Below, piece by piece: positions 57,650-64,000 of a stretch of 64,000 nt of DNA. The stretch comes from Pelagibacteraceae bacterium (GTDB lineage Bacteria; Pseudomonadota; Alphaproteobacteria; HIMB59), in the NCBI GenBank assembly GCA_019651435.1, contig BOYI01000002.1, positions 1 to 64,000 on the forward strand, given 5' to 3'. Position 1 is the first letter of the stretch; the number at the start of each line of letters is the position of its first letter. Under the pieces are notes generated by a model. It had not been told where the DNA came from and did no database searches. It worked only from the letters and a program-made list of their open reading frames with translations. Both the position numbers and the translations under genes were made by a program.

Positions 57650-58726
57650 ATGTTTATAGTCGATTGTGATTGCCATAATTATTGGTGTGATGCCCGAGTG
57701 CTCGAACCCTATATGGACGGGTTATTTAAAGACATGTTTGTTCGAGGTGAAAGAACTGGACCTCCGGGAGCTTTTCCGCACGCACATCGACCTTGGTTTC
57801 ATCCCGAAGGGTTTGCTCGAAAAGACATCAATCCCGTAAATGAAGACGATAATTACTTGATAATGAAGGAAAAACACCTCGATCTACATAACATTGATAT
57901 TGCTATCCTAACAGGCGATGAGCCTATAGAAGTCTCTACTCTTGCCAACCCTTATTACGCCTCAGCTCTTTGTAAGGCTTATAATGATTATATGATTGAT
58001 TACTGGATCCCAAAAGATCCTCGCTTCTATGGATCGATTGTTGTAGCACCCCATGATCCGATTGGTGCAGCTGAAGAGATTAGACGTGTGGGTGGTCATG
58101 AACGAGTAATCCAGGTCCTCGTTAGTCACGGCGCTAGTCGACCTTATGGCGACCCGTTTTATCATCCCATCTATGAAGCCTGTCATGAAATGAATTTACC
58201 TTTTGCCTTGCACTTAGGTGGACAAGGAGGAGTTAATGCTAATCCGATTGGAGCTGGACCAACAACTTTCTTCTGGGAAACACATGCCCTTCTACCTCAA
58301 TCAGCCATGACCCATATGGCTAGTTTGATTGCCCAAGGTGTCTTTGAGAAATGGAATGATTTAAAAGTAGTCATCATTGAATGTGGCGTGGCTTGGGTAC
58401 CATCTGTTTTATGGAGGCTCGATGCTAATTACAAAGCTCTTCGAAAAGAAACTCCTTGGCTAAAACAACTTCCCTCAGAATATTTTAAATCGAATATTCG
58501 TATGTCAACCCAACCCCTTGAACAGCCAGCAGATGTTAGACATCTGTGGGCTACTCTAGAGGCGATGGATGGAAAAAATACTTTAATGTTTGCCTCTGAT
58601 TATCCTCACTGGGATTATGATGCAGTTAATAAAATTAATATTCCTGATGACTGGAAGGAAAATATCTACGGCAATAATGCTCTAGAGGTTTATAAAAAAA
58701 TCAAGCGACAAGAAAAAGCAGCATGA
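57650..58726 (+). CDS. Amidohydrolase-2 (ACMSD-like) metal hydrolase/decarboxylase
   Basis: Intact, 358 residues. VDCDCHNYW is the first metal motif (D-x-D-x-H variant of H-x-H), HLGGQGGVN carries the barrel His, and FASDYPHWDYDAV the catalytic Asp. Members hydrolyse or decarboxylate ring-derived acids. GTTGGAATTAGGAG lies before the ATG at 57650, a usable ribosome site. ATGA overlap with the Rieske gene shows they act together. The substrate is unknown. Confidence 0.9.
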   Translation: MFIVDCDCHNYWCDARVLEPYMDGLFKDMFVRGERTGPPGAFPHAHRPWFHPEGFARKDINPVNEDDNYLIMKEKHLDLHNIDIAILTGDEPIEVSTLANPYYASALCKAYNDYMIDYWIPKDPRFYGSIVVAPHDPIGAAEEIRRVGGHERVIQVLVSHGASRPYGDPFYHPIYEACHEMNLPFALHLGGQGGVNANPIGAGPTTFFWETHALLPQSAMTHMASLIAQGVFEKWNDLKVVIIECGVAWVPSVLWRLDANYKALRKETPWLKQLPSEYFKSNIRMSTQPLEQPADVRHLWATLEAMDGKNTLMFASDYPHWDYDAVNKINIPDDWKENIYGNNALEVYKKIKRQEKAA

Positions 58727-59085
58727 GAGATTTTCAGTACTTGTGCGATATTCAAGAAGTTCAAGAGGATAAAGCCACAATTGTTCAAATAGGAAAAAGA
58801 TCCATTGGAGTTTTTAAACTTAATGATGGAAGTATTCATGCTTTACTAAATCTCTGTCCTCACAAAGGTGCTGCTCTTTGCGAAGGGCCAGTATGCGGTA
58901 CTACCAAAGAGACGAATGATTATGAGTTTGAGTATATCCAGAGAAATGAAATTATTCGCTGTGCCTGGCATGGCTGGGAGTTTGATATCAAAACCGGTGA
59001 ATTCATTGTTGATCGAAAGATTAAAGCGAGAAAATTTCTAACTGAGATTAAGAATCAAAAAGTCTATATTAAGCTTTCCTCTTAA
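58723..59085 (+). CDS. Rieske [2Fe-2S] ferredoxin-like protein
   Basis: Intact, 120 residues. CPHKGAALCEG and CAWHGWEFDI are the two C-x-H / C-x2-H cluster ligands. A stand-alone Rieske subunit passes electrons to an oxygenase or acts on the amidohydrolase product; no oxygenase is near. Coupled to the amidohydrolase by ATGA. Ends one base before the stop of the convergent dppF. Confidence 0.94.
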   Translation: MRDFQYLCDIQEVQEDKATIVQIGKRSIGVFKLNDGSIHALLNLCPHKGAALCEGPVCGTTKETNDYEFEYIQRNEIIRCAWHGWEFDIKTGEFIVDRKIKARKFLTEIKNQKVYIKLSS

Positions 59086-59086
59086 T

Positions 59087-60037
59087 TTAAAGAGGGTGAA
59101 AACAACTAACAAAAGGCAATTTTTTTGTTGAATTTATTGGTGTTTTGGTATTTTGACACTTCTCGGATCCATAAGAACAACGGGAATAAAATGAACATCC
59201 TAATGGCGGATTAGCAGGATCAGGTAATTCTGTGTTCTTATTGGATATATCAGCAAACTGTTTATTAAGCTCAGGAACACTGCCGACCAATAACTCGGTA
59301 TAGGGATGGCGAGGTTTTTGAAAGATTTCCTTTGAGGAGTTGTGCTCGACAATATCTCCAAAATACATCACTGCAATTTCATCACTGATATTCTCCACCA
59401 CCGCCAAATCATGACTAATCACAATAAAGGAGAGGTTAAATTTTCGCTTCAGGTCATTGAGAAGATTGAGGACCTGCGACTGGATCGAAACATCAAGAGC
59501 TGAGACAGGCTCATCGAGGATAAGAATTTTAGCATCAGCCAAAAGCGCTCGAGCGATACCAATTCGCTGCGCCTGGCCTCCAGAAAATTCATGGGGATAG
59601 CGATCGAGAAACTCTTCTTTTAATCCTACTTCACCCATTACTGATAACATCTTCTCTTTGATAAGAGAATTATCTTGTTGATGGAGATATTTTAAAGGCG
59701 CTGCTAATGATTGGTAAATAGTTTTTCTAGGATTAAGACTACTTAAGGGATCTTGGAATACGTATTGGATGACCTGACCTAATTCTTGACGTTGGTACTG
59801 TTGAATATTTTTATTTTGAAGGTTAATGGTCCCTGAGCTGGGCTCTAGTAATCCAACGAGCATTCGAGCTAAGGTTGACTTTCCACATCCTGACTCTCCG
59901 ACGATACCTAGTGTTTGATTTTCCTTCAGAGTAAAACTGATATCGTTAACCGCTCGGATATTTTTTTTGTTCTTTAAAAAAAACCCGTCTGTATCGCTGT
60001 AGGTTTTCGAGAGGTTTATGGCTTCTAAAGCATTCAT
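59087..60037 (-). CDS. dppF: Oligopeptide/dipeptide ABC transporter ATPase (DppF/OppF)
   Basis: Intact, 316 residues from [13 protein letters not shown] (ATG 60037, overlapping the fusion gene stop). Walker A GESGCGKSTLAR, signature FSGGQAQRIGIARALL, Walker B ILILDEPVSALD and the C-terminal CSFYSRCSYGSEKC Fe-S/Cys loop typical of Opp/Dpp ATPases. The longer frame to 60064 is less likely. Second ATPase of the importer. Confidence 0.94.
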   Translation of the reverse strand: MNALEAINLSKTYSDTDGFFLKNKKNIRAVNDISFTLKENQTLGIVGESGCGKSTLARMLVGLLEPSSGTINLQNKNIQQYQRQELGQVIQYVFQDPLSSLNPRKTIYQSLAAPLKYLHQQDNSLIKEKMLSVMGEVGLKEEFLDRYPHEFSGGQAQRIGIARALLADAKILILDEPVSALDVSIQSQVLNLLNDLKRKFNLSFIVISHDLAVVENISDEIAVMYFGDIVEHNSSKEIFQKPRHPYTELLVGSVPELNKQFADISNKNTELPDPANPPLGCSFYSRCSYGSEKCQNTKTPINSTKKLPFVSCFHPL

Positions 60038-61905
60038 GCAGTACCTCCCACGGGATAGAAACATTTATAAGATCGATTATCTTTAGAGCTGACAGGCACC
60101 GACCCCTTCAGGCATTGATCTTGTTTATACTGGCATCGATTAGCGAAAGCACATCCTTCAGGTAGTTGGTTTAAAGAAGGAGGGTTTCCAGGAATACTGT
60201 GCAGAGCATGCTCCTTATTGCCGAGTTGAGGAACGCACTTGATAAGTTCACTGGTATAAGGGTGAGCAGCTTGTTGAATAATATTTTTTACAGGGCCCTC
60301 TTCTACAATTGAGCCGGCATACATCACAATCACGCGGTCACAAAGTTGAGAAATAACACCAAAATCATGGGAAATAAAGAGAATGGAGAGCTTTCGTTCT
60401 TTTCGAAGACTATTAAGAATATTAAGAATTTGAGCTTGAACGGTGACGTCCAATGCAGTGGTGGGTTCATCAGCAATAATCAATTCTGGGTTATTGATTA
60501 AAGCCATAGCGATACATACACGCTGGCGCATCCCTCCAGAGAGTTGATGAGGGTAGACATCCCAGACATTATCAGGGTTGGGGATTTGAACTGACTTCAA
60601 TAAATCCTTGGATTTTGAGATGGACTCTGAGATGGAGAGTTTGGAGTCATGTGCTTGCAAGGCTTCTAAGAGCTGATCTCCAATCGTGTGCAAAGGATGT
60701 AGAGTAGTCAGAGGATCTTGAAAGATATAAGAGATTTTATTACCTCGAATAGATCGTAGCTTCTCATAAGGCAGGGCCAGAAGATTTTCGTTTTTGTAAT
60801 TTACCGATCCTTTTTTAATTACTCCAGGTGGCGAGGCGACAAGACTAGTCACTGATAGGGCGGTGACGGATTTTCCTGAGCCACTCTCTCCAATTAATCC
60901 TAAACATTCGCCCTCTTGAATTTCAAAAGAGACATCATTGGATGATTGATAGACATCTTGGTTAACATGAAACTGTGTAGATAGATTTTGGACGGATAAT
61001 AATTTAGTGGAAGGTGTAGGTTGAGTATCTCCTCCTTCATAAATGGTTTGAGGAAGAGGTCGGATGAGACTTCCTTTTTTTAGTCGAGGGTCAAGTGCAT
61101 CCCGAACGCCGTCACCAAATAAATTAATACCAATGACAATGCAAAAGATCATAATACCTGGAACAAATGATGTATGGGGATTGGTAATGAGTGCGCTTCG
61201 AGCCTCACCCAGCATCGATCCTAGATCTGCTTGAGGGGGTTGGGAGCCCAATCCTAAAAAGGAAAGACCTGCTGTCTCTAAAATCATCCAACCCACGGTA
61301 GTGGACATAGCAATGACGATCATTGGAAGCAAATTTGGGAATATCTCAACAATGAGAATTCTCAGATTACTCATCCCTGATAGTCTGGCTGCCTCAATGA
61401 ATTCTTTATTGGCCAAGGTGACGGTGACACCTCGGATATTTCGGGCAAAGAAAGGGATATTCACGAGAGCCACGGCTATCAAGGCATTAAACAATCCTGG
61501 ACCCAGCGCTGCCACAATGGCAAGAGCTAAGAGAATATAAGGAAAAGCCATCAACATATCGATGAAGCGCATGATTATATTGTCAGTCTTTTGGCCATAA
61601 AACCCAGCAATGGCACCTAAAATCGAACCAAAAGTGGCCGCAATGAATGCCGCTGCAAATCCAACTGCCAAACTCAGCTGTGTTCCCCATAAAAGTCGAG
61701 ATAGTAGATCTCGTCCTAAGTGATCAGTTCCTAAAATATGTCCACCCTCAAATGGGACCATAAAGCGATCTGCTGTATTGGTGATGTTCGGTTCCTTGAG
61801 AGGTAGAATAGGAGCTAGGATGGAAAGGGTTAAAATAATTAAAAGGAGAATTCCTCCAAAGGCAGCGAGTCTGTTCTTGGCTACGATTTTAAGAAAATTG
61901 ATCAT
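60034..61905 (-). CDS. dppCD: Fused ABC permease-ATPase (DppC-DppD)
   Basis: Intact, 623 residues. Residues about 1-290 are a DppC permease: [36 protein letters not shown] (EAA loop) and [14 protein letters not shown]. Residues about 310-623 are a DppD ATPase: [46 protein letters not shown], and the C-terminal [14 protein letters not shown] loop. Such fusions are known in alphaproteobacteria. Linked by 4-base overlaps to dppB and dppF. Confidence 0.94.
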   Translation of the reverse strand: MINFLKIVAKNRLAAFGGILLLIILTLSILAPILPLKEPNITNTADRFMVPFEGGHILGTDHLGRDLLSRLLWGTQLSLAVGFAAAFIAATFGSILGAIAGFYGQKTDNIIMRFIDMLMAFPYILLALAIVAALGPGLFNALIAVALVNIPFFARNIRGVTVTLANKEFIEAARLSGMSNLRILIVEIFPNLLPMIVIAMSTTVGWMILETAGLSFLGLGSQPPQADLGSMLGEARSALITNPHTSFVPGIMIFCIVIGINLFGDGVRDALDPRLKKGSLIRPLPQTIYEGGDTQPTPSTKLLSVQNLSTQFHVNQDVYQSSNDVSFEIQEGECLGLIGESGSGKSVTALSVTSLVASPPGVIKKGSVNYKNENLLALPYEKLRSIRGNKISYIFQDPLTTLHPLHTIGDQLLEALQAHDSKLSISESISKSKDLLKSVQIPNPDNVWDVYPHQLSGGMRQRVCIAMALINNPELIIADEPTTALDVTVQAQILNILNSLRKERKLSILFISHDFGVISQLCDRVIVMYAGSIVEEGPVKNIIQQAAHPYTSELIKCVPQLGNKEHALHSIPGNPPSLNQLPEGCAFANRCQYKQDQCLKGSVPVSSKDNRSYKCFYPVGGTA

Positions 61906-62843
61906 CGAATTCTAGGGTCCAGTACCCGCTGTAACACATCGACAGCAATATTAAAAAAGACATAACAGATGGAGACAAAGACCACCCCTCCTTGTACTAA
62001 AATGATATCGCGCTTTAAAATAGCATCGACGAGCATTCGACCTACCCCTGGCCACTGAAAGACAATTTCAATATAAACAGATCCGGATAAAACAAAACCT
62101 GCTTGAAGACCAAGCACAGGCAAAATAGTGACGATAGCTACACGCAGCACATGAGAAATTAAAATTGATCGCTCCTTCACCCCTTTAGCGCGAGCAGTGC
62201 GAACATAGTCTTGTCGAAGAATTTCTAATACTGCGTTTCTCGATATTCGAGCAACCACACCTGTGGCTACTATTGCCAGTGCGATTGAAGGCATGACGAG
62301 GTGATTAATTAAATCGGGTAAGTCTCCTCCACCCCAGATTGCATACATCCCCGAGACGGGAAAGAGCTTGAGCCGAACGGCAAAAGTTAAGATCATCATC
62401 ATTCCTAAAAAGAAAGAAGGAATAGAGATGCCGATTAAAACAATAAAGGTAATAAACTTATCAGTGAGTGTATATTGACGGGCTGCAGAAATCGTCCCAA
62501 CTAAAATACCAAAAAAGGAGCAAAGAACAAAAGCGGTCCCAGAGAGAATAAGCGTGGCGTTGAAACGCTCCATGACCTCATCAATGACAGGACGGTTCAA
62601 GGAAAATGATCGTCCAAAGTCTCCTTGGATAATATTCCCGAGCCAGATCAAGTATCGCTCGGGTAAGCTCTTATCGAGACCTAAATCTTTATTGATTTTC
62701 GCCACATTTTCAGGAGTGGCGTACGATCCAAGGATAGCTGTTGCTGGGTCACCGGGGATTAGAGAGATAATTAAAAAGACAATAATCGTAATACCTAAGA
62801 CGACGGGGATCGCCGATAGTAATCGGTTCATCAAATATCTCAT
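61902..62843 (-). CDS. dppB: Dipeptide ABC transporter permease DppB
   Basis: Intact, 313 residues, six helices. VVLGITIIVFLIISLIPGDP, NKDLGLDKSLPERYLIWL, EILRQDYVRTARAKGVKERS (EAA loop) and VFQWPGVGRMLVDAI are typical. The start is MRYLMNRLLSA at 62843. It forms the channel together with the permease half of the fused protein. Confidence 0.94.
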   Translation of the reverse strand: MRYLMNRLLSAIPVVLGITIIVFLIISLIPGDPATAILGSYATPENVAKINKDLGLDKSLPERYLIWLGNIIQGDFGRSFSLNRPVIDEVMERFNATLILSGTAFVLCSFFGILVGTISAARQYTLTDKFITFIVLIGISIPSFFLGMMMILTFAVRLKLFPVSGMYAIWGGGDLPDLINHLVMPSIALAIVATGVVARISRNAVLEILRQDYVRTARAKGVKERSILISHVLRVAIVTILPVLGLQAGFVLSGSVYIEIVFQWPGVGRMLVDAILKRDIILVQGGVVFVSICYVFFNIAVDVLQRVLDPRIR

Positions 62844-62867
62844 AGGCTACGAAAAAAAAGATCTAAA

Positions 62868-62887
62868 CGAGCCGCCGAAGCGGCTCG
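62868..62887 (-). terminator. UUCG-tetraloop hairpin between dppA and dppB
   Basis: On the minus strand CGAGCCGC, loop TTCG, GCGGCTCG: eight GC-rich pairs closed by the very stable C(UUCG)G, followed a few bases later by a run of eight T. It sits 16 bases after the dppA stop. As a partial terminator it should leave much more binding protein than permease. Confidence 0.85.
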
Positions 62888-62902
62888 CAGAATTAAAGAT
62901 TA

Positions 62903-64000
62903 CTAGTTCTTCTCGACGTCTTTTAGAAGTAAGAAGAATGAAGGCTGCAAGTTGAAGTTCTTGACGCTGCTATTAGTAACGGCATTCTGTTTCCAGTTTG
63001 CAACGAAGACCCAAGGAGCGTCATCTTGAACGATGACTTGCATTTCCTGATAGAGACGAGCTCTTTCTGCTTGATCTGTTGAAGAACGAGCAGCGTTAAG
63101 AAGTTCATCTACTTTAGGATTAGAATAATAACCGGAGTTAAATCCACCCTCTTCTGGCCATGATTGTGTACGTAGCGCTAAGAACGGAAGAGTGTCTGGA
63201 TCATTTGTCATCCAAGCCATCTCTGCCATGTCTGCTTTACCTTCAAGACCTGGGTTCACTTCCCCAAGGAAAGAGTTCCACTCATAAGTCTCGATCTTCA
63301 CATCAAAACCAACTGCTTCTAAGTCAGCTTGAATCGCTGTACCCATCGCAACAGGATCTAACATACCTGAACCACCTTCAGTCACAAAGAATGTAAGCTC
63401 TGCACCTTCGGCACCTGCTTCAGCGATTAGTGCTTTTGCTTTATCAGGGTCATATGGATATGGCTCAAGATCATTATTGTAAGCCCATGCAAACGCAGGA
63501 GGAGTTGGTCCCGCTGCGACTGCAGCTGTTCCTTCTAACACGTCATTCACAATAGCTTCTTTATTAATCGCGTAGTTAGCCGCTTGACGGACTTTCTTGT
63601 CCGCAAAAGGTCCCTCTTTCGCATTTAAAATCAAGAACCAAACGTGAGGTCCAGCTTGTTCAACAACGCTAAATTCAGAACCACTGAACTCGCTTAGTGA
63701 TGTTGGAGGAACTTCCACCATTAAATCGATACCGCCAGCAAGCATTTCTGCTACACGAGTGTTACCGTCTGTCAGTGGTCTAAAGATCACTGCATCTACA
63801 CCAGCTTGTCCATCCCAATGGTCAGCATTACGAGTTACAACAACACGCTCATTAGATTTCCACTCATTAAATTGGAAAGCACCTGTACCAGAAGGATTTC
63901 TTCCGAAATCTTTTCCGTGCTTCATTACTGCATCTGGAGACACGATCAAACCTGTTGGATAAGCTAAGTTTGATAAGAATGGAGCATAAGATGCGTTCAG
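62903..64000 (-). CDS. dppA: Dipeptide/oligopeptide-binding protein (SBP family 5), partial
   Basis: The frame is open to the right edge of the window, so the N-terminus is missing; 365 residues are present. GTGAFQFNEWKSNERVVVTR, QAANYAINKEAIVNDVLEG, PYPYDPDKAKALIAEAGAEG and APWVFVANWKQN are the family-5 binding-protein motifs. Periplasmic. First gene of the dppA-B-CD-F operon. Ligand (peptide, nickel, opine or other) is not readable. Confidence 0.94.
   Translation of the reverse strand: MNASYAPFLSNLAYPTGLIVSPDAVMKHGKDFGRNPSGTGAFQFNEWKSNERVVVTRNADHWDGQAGVDAVIFRPLTDGNTRVAEMLAGGIDLMVEVPPTSLSEFSGSEFSVVEQAGPHVWFLILNAKEGPFADKKVRQAANYAINKEAIVNDVLEGTAAVAAGPTPPAFAWAYNNDLEPYPYDPDKAKALIAEAGAEGAELTFFVTEGGSGMLDPVAMGTAIQADLEAVGFDVKIETYEWNSFLGEVNPGLEGKADMAEMAWMTNDPDTLPFLALRTQSWPEEGGFNSGYYSNPKVDELLNAARSSTDQAERARLYQEMQVIVQDDAPWVFVANWKQNAVTNSSVKNFNLQPSFFLLLKDVEKN

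Noticed and set aside
61301-61540. Plus-strand 79-aa frame inside the dppCD fusion
   Set aside because: Antisense shadow of the permease; no ribosome site.
1-64000. CRISPR arrays, insertion sequences, tRNA or rRNA genes
   Set aside because: No regularly spaced repeats, transposase motifs, cloverleaf with CCA-like ends or rRNA stretches were recognised in the reading; a covariance-model scan would be needed to exclude tRNAs in damaged parts.

Overview
The window looks like one contig from a low-GC, marine, oligotrophic alphaproteobacterium of the SAR11-like/HIMB59-like kind. This is inferred from gene content, not from a marker gene: a DmdA-like DMSP demethylase, glycine-betaine ProVWX transporters, a glucosylglycerate operon, an NDH-SelD fusion, many short intergenic gaps and ATGA/TAATG overlaps. 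No rRNA, tRNA, CRISPR array or insertion sequence was recognised. Many genes are broken by single-base indels, mostly in homopolymer runs, and often in compensating pairs. I read these as sequence errors, not decay. The worst stretches are about 1-5 kb, 24-36.7 kb and 38.5-41 kb; 16.7-21 kb and 41-64 kb are mostly clean.

Layout, left to right. 1-2.3 kb is unreadable AT-rich sequence with remnants of a membrane protein. 2.4-4.4 kb is groES-groEL (minus strand) under a CIRCE element, followed by an XRE/cupin regulator and an NDH-SelD fusion (5.1-7.3 kb). 7.2-13.1 kb holds a TVP38-type membrane protein, CcdA, a CDP-alcohol phosphatidyltransferase, a Leu/Val-type dehydrogenase, MutT, a DMT exporter and an MFS transporter. 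13.2-16.6 kb has a 27-aa basic protein, a secreted TPR protein, MsrB, BioY, transaldolase, a dual-specificity phosphatase and a 53-aa Cys4 protein. 16.8-22.5 kb has sbcB followed by glycerate kinase, glucosylglycerate phosphatase and synthase, facing RmlA and a CBS protein. 22.5-25.6 kb has an SbmA-like transporter, an acetyltransferase, CysE and a two-gene YeeE/YedE sulfur transporter.

25.8-36.7 kb is an onium-compound region: ProV, an aldehyde dehydrogenase fragment, a gamma-butyrobetaine-dioxygenase-like enzyme, a second ProV 3' fragment, ProX, ProW, DmdA, an MFS transporter, RidA, a second dioxygenase, an enolase-superfamily enzyme and a glutathione peroxidase. Together they suggest uptake and breakdown or remodelling of betaine, carnitine and DMSP-like osmolytes. 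36.7-38.4 kb is an HxlR/AzoR/pirin electrophile-response module. 38.5-40.1 kb is a damaged glnK-amtB pair.

41-54.7 kb is mainly minus strand: DUF1800/DUF1501, SOUL, an SH3-like protein, a photolyase-family protein, an ABC-2 exporter, a DMT exporter, AlaX, a PIF1-like helicase, CinA, and a lipid/acyl-CoA block (acyl-CoA synthetase, enoyl-CoA hydratase, OsmC). 54.9-59.1 kb (plus) has an omega-aminotransferase, a YeiH transporter, an amidohydrolase and a small Rieske protein. 59.1-64 kb (minus) is a dipeptide-type ABC operon with a fused permease-ATPase; its binding-protein gene runs off the window.
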